DNA of 64,000 nt, taken from the NCBI GenBank assembly GCA_963585895.1, contig OY757917.1, positions 103,057,117 through 103,121,116 on the forward strand, written 5' to 3'. This document shows positions 53,468 through 64,000 of this stretch, in pieces. Position 1 is the first letter of the stretch; each line of letters starts with the position of its first letter. This DNA is from Sepioteuthis lessoniana. Lineage: Eukaryota > Mollusca > Cephalopoda > Myopsida > Loliginidae. Under the pieces are notes generated by a model. That model saw only the letters and a program-made list of their open reading frames with translations, made no database searches and had not been told where the DNA came from. Position numbers and translations under genes: made by a program.

Positions 53468-54200
53468 CCAAAAACAGAACGCTTATTCTTGATTCATCTG
53501 TCGTTTCTAGGCCTACAAGCTTTTTCCAATCTAAAAAAAAAAAAATTCCTACGACTAATATTTAATTAATTTCATGTCTAATTTGCAACACTAATCAACA
53601 ACCAATTATTTAATTGCATTTGATTGTTATCATTAAAGGTGTTCGATTTTCGTTAAAGGCAGGAAGATCAAATATCGAATATTGTGTATGCCACTCCCTT
53701 AAAAAAAGAAAAAGAAACGAAGAAGAAAAAGAAAAGGAAAGAAAAATATTGATGATCTGATTCATGACATTATCGAACGAGAACTTGGCATGTACTGATT
53801 GAGAAGTTAGGTCAGCTTTCCCAAGCGATCGGTTTGCGCTATTAAAGCTGGTTAGATGTGTGCGCATTCATGCCAGAGGCAAGTGAATGCCATCGTGCAA
53901 TGTGGACGACGGACATTTTTTTATAGTTATTTCTTGAAATATTCAAGTGAATGATGCCTAGAAGTATATGGGAGATAAACAGATTAAATATTATTAGGAA
54001 ATTTTAAGTAAAAGTTTTTGAAATTATTGCTCACTCTGTACATAGTTGTGTGTGTGTGCGTGTGTGGGTGTGTAATCATGTTTTGGCTGCTGGAGGTGAA
54101 AATGTTGCTGGATTGAATCAAAATTTATTAAAATGTGTGCATGTTTGTTTCCACAAGGTCGCCTGCCATAGAGCGTTTGCTTGTCATGTATTATGGTGAA
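53190..54200. other. Unrecognised AT-rich stretch
   Basis: Contains a (TTA)n tract at 53411-53467; no gene or repeat family recognised. Confidence 0.5.
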
Positions 54201-54204
54201 TTCG

Positions 54205-54470
54205 AAAGCTTAACGTTTAGCGTAACGGTTATGACTTAAGAAACGGAACCGGCGATCAGAGTTCAAATTCTGGATAAAGCTGTTTGCGTTTCACTTTTCG
54301 CTCATGCCTTTGGGAAATACATAAAACTATCTCTTCTCACCCCAGCTATGGGTAAATAGAAGGACAGTTTGGTTTCTTTGTAAGTAAACCAAGGTCAGAG
54401 AACGAAAAACTTTGAATTCAAATCAGCTGTACTCTAAATAAAAAATATCATTTTTATCAATTTGACGTGC
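54205..54470 (+). mobile_element. SINE-A, old diverged copy
   Basis: Box A-like AGCGTAACGGTTATG, box B GAGTTCAAATTC, then CCTTTGGGAAATACAT, AGCTATGGGTAAATAG and the end of the body. More diverged than the other copies. Confidence 0.65.
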
Positions 54471-54491
54471 AAATAAAAAGTGTTTTTGATT

Positions 54492-54779
54492 ATCATATTT
54501 ACCAACCCCTCCACTCGGGCAGGATATGACACAGGGTCAATTTTTAAGCAGAGTTTAACAGGTTTGAATTCAGAGTTTTCCTTCTCCTAGACTAGTTGCC
54601 TCACCAAGGCTGAAGAATCCAGTCTGCCTTACTATTTACCCATAACTAGAGGGAGAATTATTGGATTCATACCTTTCCCAAGGGTATTAGTGCTATGTGA
54701 ATCAGTCTCGTCCAGGATTTGAACTCGTGTCGCCGGGTCCATTTCCTACGATGATAACCATTACACCACGGGAACCTCC
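54492..54779 (-). mobile_element. SINE-A, full length with 15-bp TSD
   Basis: AAAGTGTTTTTGATT stands at 54477-54491 and 54780-54794. Minus-strand head GAGGTTCCCGTGGTGTAATGG less one, box B GAGTTCAAATCC, full body and the end AGTGGAGGGGTTGGTAAA. Confidence 0.9.
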
Positions 54780-54885
54780 AAAGTGTTTTTGATTTCAATT
54801 ATTAAGATTCGAGCGTAACTTTAAAAATGACATTTAACAGATCCTTAAAAAGGCTGATATAAATGAATTTTAGTGGGAGAGTCTC

Positions 54886-55023
54886 CGGGGTGCAGTGGCT
54901 AACGTGCTAGACTGCGACATCTTAATAAGAAAGTTCAAACTCCAGTCGCATTATTACGTTCACTTTCGGGCTAATACCCCTGGGAAAGGCATGAACCCTC
55001 TTATCCTCTATTATGGTTTAAAT
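54886..55023 (+). mobile_element. SINE-D, left part (interrupted by RTE)
   Basis: Head TCTCCGGGGTGCAGTGGC, TAACGTGCTAGACTGCGAC, box B-like GTTCAAACTCC, body CCCCTGGGAAAGGCATG to TTATGGTTTAAATAGT. The element continues beyond the RTE at 57062-57146. Confidence 0.8.
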
Positions 55024-57061
55024 AGTCATCATCATCATATCGTGCTGGCAGCACGGATATCCCTGACCCTCTTTCGCCACTCCTCCCTATCGTTCATCGC
55101 CCTAGGTAGGTCTTCAGGACAACAACCTGTATCCTCACATAGCTGCTGAATGTACGTTCGTGCTGGTCGTCCTGCTTTTGCGCGGCCGTGTGTGGGGATC
55201 CATAAGAGTACATCTCTTATGAGTTCATCTCTGCTTCTCCAGCAATGTCCTGCATGTCTGGTTCGTCTAACTTGAATAGTTTTCGTGATAGGGGGCAGGT
55301 GGCCATACAGTTGGTGTCTTGTTGGGTGTTGCCGCCAGGACTTGTTGAGGATTGCACGCAGCATTCTTGTGTAATTGCCATCTAGTTTCTTCTCCAGCCG
55401 TTTTGTTAGCGTCCATGTAGTGCATCCATATAGCAGTATCGATGTGACCGCTGCCTGGAAGAAACTGCGTTTCATTTTATCGGTTAGGTCTGATTTCCAT
55501 ATAGTCGATAGCCTATTGATAGCTGTCCATGCTTTCGTTAACCTCGTTTCGATGTCCTTTTCGGTTGATTCGACGCTGCTTCCTAGGTACGTGAATTTGT
55601 CTACTAGTTTAAGAGGGGTTCCTTCTAGAGTGGAGATGTCCCCCGTTTGGTTATAGCACATATATTCCGTTTTATGTGCATTAACATGGAGGCCTATGCT
55701 TGCTGCTGTTCGTTCCAAACTATGCAGAAGTGTTTCGGCTTGGTCAGGTGTATTTGCCAGTATCGCTATGTCATCGGCGTAGTCGGCGTCGGTAATTGTT
55801 GTTGCGGGGTATCTTCTGCTTCTTTTCTTCGTCAGTTCGAAGCCATTCTCTTTGATTTTGTCAATCGATGTTCTAAGTACGTAGTCTAGACAAATGATAA
55901 AGAGATACGGAGCCAGCGTGTCTCCTTGTAGTACTCCTGCTACTATGTCGAAGTATTCTGTGTCTCCATCTGGTGATCGTACTTTTACTTTAGTGTTTCT
56001 ATAGAGAATCGTTATTGCCGCTACGGTTTCTTTAGGTATGCCGTACGCTAGTAGGATTTGTTCCATCTTTCCTCTGTGAATGGAGTCGAAAGCCTTGGTA
56101 AAGTCGACAAATATTAATGTCGCTTGTAGGTTCTTTGCCCGTACACCTTCAAGGATTCTGCGGATGGTTAATATTTGTGAGGTCGTAGATCTATTTCTTC
56201 GGAAGCCATTTTGGTTTTTTCTAAGTATGTTGTCGATTTTGGGTTCTATTCTGTTTCGTAGTAGGGCATTGTAGATTTTGGCAGCTATGGATGTAAGTGT
56301 TATGCCTCGGTAGTTTTTGGCTAATCCGAGGTCCCCCTTTTTAGGGAAGGGGAGTATGCATCCCTTCGTCCATCTATCTATCGGATTTTGATTGTATACT
56401 GCGTTGCAGTGTCGGAGCAGTATGTCGTCGAATTGTCTGGTCTTCCATACTTCCGGGGGAATTTCGTCCAGTCCTGCAGCTTTTCTATTTTTAATTTTTC
56501 TGAGAACCGAGTCGAGTTCTTCTTGTGTGAACGGTCCAAGTTTAATGTCTAATTGTTTGCTAATTATTCTGGTGATTGGTTCAGGCGTTATTTTTGGTGG
56601 GTTTCCAAGTAAGTTTTCGAAGTGCTGTTTCCACAGTTTTATTCTTTCTTGTTGGTTTGCTGCTTTAAGTTTTGCTTTGGCCGTGTTCTTTCTTCTGCTC
56701 ACTTCGTTTATTGTTTGCCAGGCAATTCTAGATTGTCTATCTTCCACCGAGTCTCTAATCTTATCTATCTGATTTTGAATGTATTCTGTCTGTTCCTTTA
56801 TATATATGCCTGTTAATTGATATTGTGCCGTTTTTAGTTTTAAGGCATTTGTGTTTGTTGGGTTTTTTCGATAGTTTTTGGAGGCTGTTTTCACTAGTGC
56901 ACGTTTTTCTCTCACCGCTAAAGTTTCCCATGGGACTCTATATTTAGTTTTAATTTTTGTTGGAATGTATTTTGCTGCTGCCTCGAGGTGTGCATTGACG
57001 AAATTTTCGTATTCGTCGTTTGGTGTACTTTTTTCCGTCTTTTCTTGTAGTGTTTCGAATC
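55024..57061 (-). CDS. RTE-like LINE reverse transcriptase, 5'-truncated, open frame
   Basis: The best LINE copy here. It encodes the RT and C-terminal part of a non-LTR retrotransposon; the N-terminal endonuclease domain is cut off at the insertion's 5' junction near 57061. The frame is open from that junction (FETLQEKTEKSTPNDEYEN, then NFVNAHLEAAAKYIPTKIK) to a stop at about 55035, some 675 codons. The GTG at 56915 is not a real start. Counting from 56915: motif RKIKNRKAAGLDEIPPEVW near 140, NYRGITLTSIAAKIYNALL near 205, FVDFTKAFDS near 268, GVLQGDTLAPYLF near 325, YADD near 375, and a C-terminal HAGHCWRSRDELI domain near 565. The 3' end is (ATG)n. The clade call (RTE) rests on this motif set and the simple-repeat tail. 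A dead but young copy. Confidence 0.88.
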
Positions 57062-57146
57062 TACCACGACTGTTTTTCTACCAGGATGGCTTTAGCAATA
57101 AATAACCATCAAAGGTCGATATGCCATGAAACAAAGAAACCAAAAC
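57062..57146 (+). mobile_element. SINE-D, right part (tail)
   Basis: ACCACGACTGTTTTTCTACC continues the SINE-D body exactly where 55023 left off (compare 40475-40555). Then come GGATGGCTTTAGCAATAAAT, ATATGCCATGAAACAAAG and A-rich sequence. Confidence 0.75.
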
Positions 57147-57219
57147 ACTGAATTATAGTTATTTCTGTTTATATTATCAAATCTTTCTCAAGAACTATAT
57201 TAATAAACAATGATAACAG

Positions 57220-57256
<37 letters not shown>

Positions 57257-57261
57257 TATAT

Positions 57262-58625
57262 TGTGACGGCGCATAAAATATTTATCTCATAACGAGAGTT
57301 TATTTTACGCGCGTGTGACGTCGGGGCAGTCTGGCACTTGATCCCTCGCACAATAAGTCCTTGTTAAGATTCCCTTTTCGGGGACATAGGAACTGGCAGA
57401 TAATGTGGGGGTTAATTTGGGGTTAGACTGACCGCCGCTGGCAAGGGGGTTTCCAAATTTCACGTTACACACACACCCAATAGGCCACTACCTCTTCCTA
57501 CCCCCTAGGATAATGGAAGACCTCTATTATTTGTAGTTGGTAATTCCAATTTCCCGTGTAATATTTTAAAAGGCGAATAGGACATTTAGCGAGAATAAAA
57601 TGAAGCGAAATGAAGCTGAAAAGGAAATATGCAAAAGAAGGCAACTCGCTGAGTAAATAACACAATAAATAAATTTCAACGAGGGGACATTTAAAATATA
57701 ACCAAAATTTTAATCGTCAAGGTCCAAACAAATATTTATAGGGGCCGGCTATATTTCCCCGGCAAACAGTCTCCAACATAAATGTCTCTTTTTTCTTTTT
57801 TCTTTTCTTTATACTTTTCTATCTTTTCTCTTGAACCTTGAAAAGGTAGCAAAGTCCAATCATACGTTCACAGTTTATGAAATGAATCTTTTCATTCTAT
57901 TTCTCTTCGTTTCTTAATGCATACAATTCTTTGTATGCTTCTTTCTTTAAATTGAGAGAGAGGGCATATAATTGCAATACTTAGGAAGGGTGGATGGAGA
58001 AAACAGTTTTAAGGTTTACTTAGCTTTTTCGATGAGTTTCTTGGCAGAGTATTTTCTTTTACGGGCGAGCGGTGTTCTGTAGAATTTGGCGGGAAGGCAT
58101 CTGTTAACTTCCTGTCCGCTTTTTCCCGGAGTTTCGGCCACAGTTTCAATACATCTTGTCACGCCAACTGTTGTCCAAAAACTCACTTATTTTCACGGGC
58201 GAGCGATCGAGCCCGGAGTTTTGGGATCAGATCAACACGTCCTTTCACGGTGACCTCCGTCCTAAAAACTGAAATTCTTTTCCCCTATTTCCTTTGACGA
58301 AAAGGGTACTACTTCCGGCTTTTGGGTTCTGGCCAATCATTTGGCCTCTTTCTTCTTCCTCCACCTCCTCATGTCATGCTATTCATTCGGGCTACTATAC
58401 TGACCTCTGTATCCCCTTCTCTGTCCACTCGGTCACAGAATGTAGGCAGCTCTTGGCTTTCATTCTGACCTGGATTCGTTTCTTCGTTCAACAGGCAGGC
58501 TGAGGAGTTGACCTACATTCCTATTCCTCTTTTAACGGCCAATCTTTGGGGCCTGTTAATTTAAACACGGAGGGGTAGGGAAAATTGATCTTACCTCTCT
58601 CCTCTCAGTGGCAGACCACGTGACA
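57262..58625 (+). mobile_element. LTR-like dispersed repeat, copy 2 (fossil)
   Basis: About 1.36 kb, starting TGTGACGGCGC and ending CACGTGACA, between TA-rich flanks. Homologous in reverse to 4729-5833 (shared segments include TGACCGCCGCTGGCAAGG and AATAAGTCCT). No coding frame. Probably a solo LTR of unknown family; alternatively a non-autonomous DNA element. Old, judged from divergence of the two copies. Confidence 0.4.
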
Positions 58626-58950
58626 ATATATAGTCATCCACAGACAGACTGTTTCTTTGTATCACAACTCTTCAGTGTGGCTAGACACGTCGGACGCTTG
58701 AAGCTGGGATCGAAACTCGCCAACCTTTAGATTAGACTTAGTATCATACCGCTCAGCCAACAAGCAAACCACATCAACTCGGGAATTATAAGGCATTAAG
58801 TAGTACCGATCGTTTACATTTATACTCTACCGGATACCAGAGAGCTCAATTCGTACGATGAGCTTTGCACTATGCGAGTGGCAGCCGTAAATTCCTTCGG
58901 CAGAGTGCTCAACCTCCATGGGGGAGCGTGTACATATATATATATATATA
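58626..58950 (-). mobile_element. Repeat family B copy 7, complete monomer
   Basis: A solitary ~320-bp monomer with TA tracts at both ends. On the minus strand: CTCCCCCATGGAGG-like start, then the tRNA-like module (box A TGGCTGAGCGGTATGATAC near 58755, box B GAGTTTCGATCCC near 58715) and the hammerhead at 58638-58680. Confidence 0.75.
58638..58680 (-). ncRNA. Hammerhead ribozyme motif, family B copy 7
   Basis: Stem I CCACA/UGUGG (perfect), CUGAAGA, stem II GUUGU-GAU-ACAAA (first pair lost), GAAA, stem III ACA-GUC-UGU and a GUC cleavage triplet. The only deviation is at the base of stem II. Type I topology with a 3-bp stem III, as in animal retrozymes. Confidence 0.75.
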
Positions 58951-59101
58951 TATACGGTTGACAAGAAATATGTAAAAATGTAATGTGTATTGATCTACAT
59001 TCCCACAGCAGGAGCAATACGCTTGGTGTACTTTCTTATTATAATCTTTTCCCAGTTTTACTCCATATTTTGTTGGAAAGTGTCAAATCGTTTCACAGGT
59101 T

Positions 59102-59312
59102 TGGTTTCTATTTTTTTAAATTACATATCAACCTTCGTGGGTTATTTAATGCCGAAAGCTATTCTTGGGGAAGAAGAGTAGAGGGACTATTTTGCCAATA
59201 CCTTTATTCTTTCCCGAAATGCATTAATCCAAAAGATATCGTAATAGCGCTACTGGAATTCGAACTCACTATGATTTCACTGTTTTGTATTTTAACCATT
59301 ACACAGCAACGA
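59102..59312 (-). mobile_element. SINE-D copy
   Basis: Minus-strand head GTCGTTGCTGTGTAATGG, then TTAAAATACAAAACAGTG, box B GAGTTCGAATTCC, short body and tail GGCATTAAATAACCCACG, AAGGTTGATATG. Confidence 0.8.
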
Positions 59313-59464
59313 CTTTTTCGTCGGTTTATTGTGGAAAAAGAATTACTGCAAATTGAATTTTGCGTACCAAACGTACAGATTTTCACAGTCGAATATCTGC
59401 TTAAATGTTTGATATATTATTTAAATAGTTATAAATTCACCAAGTCTTCTTAAATTGCTGTATT

Positions 59465-59645
59465 ATTTGGTTTGGTTCCTTTGTTTGATGGCATATAAAC
59501 CTTTGCAGTATATTTAATGTCAAAGCCATCTTTATAGAAGGACAGCAATGTACTATGTTGCCCTTAGTTCGGGAGGGGGGATTAGAGTTCATACTTTTTC
59601 TAAGGGTACGATTCCGTTGTCTAGCACGTTACCCTCTCTGCTAAG
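59465..59645 (-). mobile_element. SINE-D copy, head degraded
   Basis: Plus strand: GGTTTGGTTCCTTTG, ATGGCATATAAACC, TTAATGTCAAAGCC, then AGAGTTCATACTTTTTC and TCTAGCACGTTACCC. Middle of the head deleted. Confidence 0.7.
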
Positions 59646-59738
59646 TGCTGAATAATACAAATAAATTTACTAACACGTTCAACTTAATAAATTAAATTAT
59701 TCACAATTTTGTACTGAATCATTTTTATAGGGTAAACA

Positions 59739-60893
59739 ATGCTTATCTTGCATATCAGAAATATGACTATGGTTCTTTTTATTTTTTACATATTCTTACA
59801 TATCAGAAATATGTCTATGGTTCTTTTTATTTTTTACATATTCTTACATATCAGAAATATGTCTATGGTTCTTTTTATTTTTTACATATTTTTGCATATT
59901 GGAAATATGTGTATAGTTCTTTGTACTTTGTACATGTTCTGGCATATTAGAAATATGTGTATAGTTCTTTGTACTTTGTACATGTTCTGGCATATTAGAA
60001 ATAAGTCTATAGTTCTTTGTACTTTGTACATGTTCTGGCATATTAGAAATATGTGTATAGTTCTTTGTACTTTGTACATGTTCTGGCACATTAGAAATAT
60101 GTCTATAGTTCTTTTTACTTTTTACATATTTTTGCATATTGGAAATATGTGTATAGTTCTTTGTACTTTGTACATGTTCTGGCATATCAGAAATATGTGT
60201 ATAGTTCTTTGTACTTTTTAAATATTTTTGCATATTGGAAATATGTGTATAGTTCCTTGTACTTTGTACATGTTCTGGCATATTAGAAATATGTGTATAG
60301 TTCTTTGTACTTTGTACATATTTTTTCATATTGGAAATATGTGTATAGTTCTTTGTACTTTGTACATGTTCTGGCATATTAGAAATATGTGTATAGTTCT
60401 TTGTACTTTGTACATGTTCTGGCATATTAGAAATATGTGTATAGTTCTTTGTACTTTTTACATATTTTTGCTTATTGGAAATATGTATATAGTTCTTTGT
60501 ACTTTGTACATGTTCTGGCATATTAGAAATATGTATATAGTTCTTTGTACTTTGTACATGTTCTGGCATATTAGAAATATGTGTATAGTTCTTTGTACTT
60601 TGTACATGTTCTGGAATATTAGAAATATGTGTATAGTTCTTTGTACTTTGTACATGTTCTGGAATATTAGAAATATGTGTATAGTTCTTTGTACTTTGTA
60701 CATGTTCTGGCATATTAGAAATATGTGTATAGTTCTTTGTGCTTTGTACATGTTCTGGAATATTAGAAATATGTCTATAGTTCTTTGTACTTTTTACATA
60801 TTTTTGCATATTGGAAATATGTATATAGTTCTTTGTACTTTGTACATGTTCTGGCATATTAGAAATATGTCCATAGTTCTTTGTACAAAGTGC
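59739..60893. repeat. 48-bp minisatellite, ~24 units, open on both strands
   Basis: The unit is 48 bp (starting AGAAATATGTGTATAGTTC, then TTTGTACTTTGTACATG, then TTCTGGCATATT), so it codes a 16-residue repeat in any frame. Minus strand: a 337-codon open frame (60857-59844) of MPEHVQSTKNYTHISN units. Plus strand: frames of 160 and 222 codons of MCIVLCTLYMFWHIRN units. Two unit types alternate (TACATGTTCTGGCATATTAG and TACATATTTTTGCATATTGG). There is no flanking promoter, splice or signal evidence, so it is most likely non-coding. Confidence 0.9.
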
Positions 60894-60899
60894 TAAACC

Positions 60900-61520
60900 A
60901 AGCTAAGCTTACTAAATCACAATTTATTTGAATAGAAAATATTTTATTATATGAAAAAGCTTCTAGTTCATCGCAAGTGTTGCTAGCGTGGCTAAAGAGT
61001 TCGATTTAAACCTCTGATTTTAAATGTTATCAACGTTTGCTTATCTTTTTAAAAAAATTGCAACTCGTAGAGTATCATTACTATATTTATGTACTTATAA
61101 AATAAGCTCTTGCAGCAACACACAAAAGATAATTGAAAGTTTTTGAACAGGAAACAGTAAAACAGTTATAAACATCGAATTGTCTGTGTAATCATCCAAC
61201 AGTTCAGTAAGTTCTTTTTATAGGAAAAGTGTTACTTATGTCCTTGTAACTTGGTCTACAAACTTATCAATCGTCAGACTTTTATGTGTTAGAAATGTTC
61301 AAAAAGTACCGAGACTGAAGCTGTATTTACCAAGAAAAAATAAACAATAAATAAAACATTCATTTCTTTATAGCAGTCGCTTGACATTCAACATATGTCT
61401 ACAAGCGAGTTTTCCGTGGGTCAAAACACCTCGGAAATGTCTCGTTTGGTATGTGAAGCTTTACCCTTGTATTTCTTTAAAATACTTCCACGCTCCCAAA
61501 TCTTTGTTTTTCAATGTAAG
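60900..61520. other. Unrecognised AT-rich stretch
   Basis: No gene or repeat family was recognised. Confidence 0.5.
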
Positions 61521-61524
61521 AAAG

Positions 61525-62138
61525 TAGTTTGGTTTAGTTTGATTTTATGTCATATCAACCATTGTAGGCTATTTAATGGCAAATCCTCTTTATACATATC
61601 AAATATATATGATTTGGTTTTGTTGGGTTTTATGGCATATCAACCATTGTTGGTAATTCAATGCCAAATCCTCTTTATATCAAATATATAGGATTTGGTT
61701 TGTTTGAATTTTATGGCATTTTTATTTAATGTTAAATCCTGATATTCATATATATCAAATATATATATATATATATATGATTTTTAAACACATTTTGTAG
61801 ATAGGATTCTTAAACGAACCTGAGGTCTTTTTTGCCCACAGTAAAGTGATTTCAAGTATTGCTATATAACAGTCACAATTTAACATCAGCCATTTGTTTG
61901 CACACATAGTTTGTTCTATTTGATCCATAGATAGGAAGATATGAGTCGCTATCACTCCGGGTCAGAGTGGACCTGGGAGCAATTGCAATGAAGGGGTACT
62001 CCACATTTTCCAAAGTCTCCTAGGCTAGAACCTCAACATCCGATTGTTTATTGTGATATCCAGGATAATCTTTGCGGGTGTCTTCCTCCTTTGCAGAGAT
62101 GCAGTCGGTGTATTCTAGAGCCCCAACCGACTGGGCTG
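61525..62138 (-). mobile_element. SINE-E with a three-unit tandem tail
   Basis: Three tail units at 61525-61790 (TTTTATGGCATATCAACC type), A/T-rich body, and a well kept head ending CCCCAACCGACTGGGC at 62138. Confidence 0.7.
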
Positions 62139-62139
62139 A

Positions 62140-62376
62140 AAAAACTAGACGAAACCCCACTGATTTCTATTGGGGGAATATGATGGGTTTTGCATTTGCT
62201 CACACCGTGGTTCGCCTAAAAGCTGCCGATCAAAAAGAATCGTAAATTGACACTGACAATGTAAAATATTTAGGGACTCCGGTTGATTGCGAGTTGTTTC
62301 CTTACGAGAGTTACTGATCGACCACGGGACGGTGGAAAGGAAAGGAATCTATATGGGACAGATAATCGAGGCAAGT

Positions 62377-62407
<31 letters not shown>

Positions 62408-62907
62408 TTATAAAGGAGAAACGAATGGGAATGTCTTGTTGGGGTTAAAAATAGATACGTATTAACTGCAAATCGGTGACGGATTTGGATTGGCTGGAAG
62501 AAACTCAAAATGGCAAAGCTGTTAGAGGGAACGCGGAAGAGAAAACCATAAAAGACAGACAGTGGGAACCCAGACATGACAGCCGAAAATGATGCCCCCC
62601 ACCAATTTGAGGAGAGCTTCGCAAAGGGGTTTCACACTCACTGCGAAACTTTGAAGATAGAACCGGTGAGCAAGCACTTGGGAAAACTACAACAGAAAAC
62701 GAGAAAGCTAATATAAAAGTCTGTGTCTGCTCTCCTTCTCCTCATGTTTTATTTCTCTCAGTCTAGTTAAAGCGGTTGACTCATTTTTCATTCTCTGTTT
62801 CTCTCAGTTCGACGACTACTAAGAGGTATAGTAGCGAATAAACTTTTGCATTAGCGAAACAAGTTGGGGTTTTGTGTGTTCGTTAATTTTTCTCACGACG
62901 AAGTTAC
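62140..62907 (+). mobile_element. LTR-like fossil with primer-site-like end
   Basis: A non-coding stretch of about 0.75 kb. It contains a TATAAAAG-like box (62712), CT-rich tracts, AATAAA (62839) and the end GAAGTTACA followed by TGGGGATGCGAC, which looks like an LTR end beside a tRNA primer site (Gypsy-like). The start is undefined, partner repeats are absent and it appears old and incomplete. Low certainty. Confidence 0.35.
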
Positions 62908-63086
62908 AATGGGGATGCGACACTCATTCAATCATTAGACGCGTAATTATATAAGCGTCTATATGGCGTAGTAGTTATACAAACGTTCATTTGAGAACCG
63001 TAGCGTTACATTTGTTGCTCAGCTCTTTACGATTTCATTTTAAGATATAAATGAAGATTCAATCTCGTTACTTTTTGATCACATAT

Positions 63087-63088
<2 letters not shown>

Positions 63089-63128
<40 letters not shown>
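63089..63128. repeat. (TA)n microsatellite
   Basis: About 20 TA units. Confidence 0.95.
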
Positions 63129-63130
<2 letters not shown>

Positions 63131-63237
63131 ATACGCTCAAAGAAGCAGTAATCCAATATCAAACGGCGTCAAGCTATGCTAATAAGTCAACTTCTATTCT
63201 GCAAGATAAATATATCATAATATATATCACACCTTAA

Positions 63238-63465
63238 TTTGGCTCGGTTTCTTTTATCAAAGGCATATCAACCTTCATGGGTTATTCAATGCTAAAGCAA
63301 TCATTTCAGCAGAACAGTAATGGTACTATGTAACCTATAGCTGAGAGATTTGGGGGTTCATACGTTTCTCAGGGGTATTTGTCCGAAAGAGAACATAATT
63401 GCTCGACTGTAGGTCGAACTTTCTAACAAGTCCAGTACGTTAACCACTGCGTCATGGGGACTTAT
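63238..63465 (-). mobile_element. SINE-D copy
   Basis: Plus strand GGCTCGGTTTCTTTTATC, AGGCATATCAACCTTCATGG, CTCAGGGGTATTTGTCC and the head end CACTGCGTCATGGGGAC. Box B region GTCGAACTTTC degraded. Confidence 0.75.
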
Positions 63466-63577
63466 CCCAATCTTCTATTTTTTTTTTCTCAGCACTTTTT
63501 ATGACAACATATATAATGATGTTTTTTCTTAACATTCTGGATAAATTTTTCAAACGTGTACAAAAACGAAGAAATTC

Positions 63578-64000
63578 AGGTTTGATTTCCCTATGATCGA
63601 AAGCCTATCGATAGCTGTCCATGCCTTCGTTAGCTGTGTGTCGATGTCTTTTTCGGTTTTACGCTGCTTCCTAGGTAGGTGAATTTGTCCTTTTTTACGC
63701 TGCTTCCTAGGTAGGTGAATTTGTCAACCAGTTTCAGAGAGGTTCCGTCTAGTGTGGAGATGTCGCCTTTCTGATTAAAGCATATAAATTCAGTTTTGTG
63801 TGCATTAACATGGAGTCCAATGCCTGCAGCTGCTCGTTCCAAACTATGCAGTAGTGTTTCGGCTTGGTTGGATGTATTGGCCAGTAGCGCTATGTCATCG
63901 GTGTAGTCGGCGTCGGTAATTGTTTTTGCGGGGTACCTTCTACTTCTTTTCTTTCTCAGCACGAAACCGTTTTCCCTAATGTTATCGATCGATGTCGTAA
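63578..64000 (-). pseudogene. RTE-like LINE fragment, runs off the window
   Basis: A minus-strand frame open over ~110 codons: DADYTDDIALLANT (catalytic box as YTDD), LLHSLERAAAGIGLHVNAH, KLVDKFTYLGSSV. A ~36-bp tandem duplication repeats KFTYLGSSVK. A mutated catalytic box and the truncated 3' part show it is dead. It continues beyond 64000. Confidence 0.8.

Noticed and set aside
56878-57105. Plus-strand frames over the RTE (for example at 55375, 56392, 56878)
   Set aside because: Antisense shadows of the minus-strand RT frame.

Overview
This window looks like intergenic or intronic DNA from a large, repeat-rich lophotrochozoan genome, most likely a mollusc and possibly a cephalopod. That placement is an inference from the mix of tRNA-derived SINEs, an RTE-like LINE with an (ATG)n tail, Penelope-like elements and very dense (TA)n, (GA)n and (CA)n microsatellites. 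I recognise no host protein-coding gene. Every coding signal I can support belongs to a mobile element, and nearly all are fossils.

Layout. Positions 1-500 hold a transposase tail and a decayed copy of repeat family B. Positions 512-4053 hold a minus-strand Penelope-like element (PLE) with an open 737-codon RT/GIY-YIG frame between two almost identical 329-bp direct repeats (pLTRs), each carrying a hammerhead-ribozyme motif. Positions 4.1-8.3 kb hold SINE-E, an LTR-like repeat and a tandem cluster of family B. Positions 8.8-13.7 kb hold nested Tc1/mariner relics, RTE fragments and SINE-A copies. Positions 14.1-20.3 kb hold a chain of minus-strand fragments of a LINE with a restriction-like endonuclease (RLE) domain, invaded by SINEs and a mariner. 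Positions 20.4-39 kb are mostly unrecognised AT-rich DNA with scattered repeats, including a perfect 76-bp foldback at 33.4-33.6 kb. Positions 39.2-42 kb hold more SINEs and two plus-strand RLE-LINE fragments. Positions 42.6-54.8 kb are a mosaic of SINE-A, C, D and E and RTE scraps. Positions 54.9-57.1 kb hold the best RTE copy, inserted into a SINE-D. Positions 57.3-58.6 kb hold a second LTR-like repeat. Positions 59.7-60.9 kb hold a 48-bp minisatellite open on both strands. Positions 61.5-64 kb hold SINE-E, an LTR-like fossil, SINE-D and an RTE fragment running off the edge.

The most interesting theme is ribozymes. Repeat family B (seven copies, one cluster in tandem with a ~296-bp period) combines a tRNA-like box A/box B module with a near-textbook type I hammerhead. 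This is the architecture of animal 'retrozymes', small circular-RNA-producing repeats thought to use PLE machinery, and an apparently whole PLE lies in the same window. The 76-bp foldback carries a third hammerhead-like sequence, once per strand. The labels SINE-A, C, D, E and family B are local to this annotation. Boundaries were read by eye and are good to about 5-20 bp unless a target-site duplication is given.
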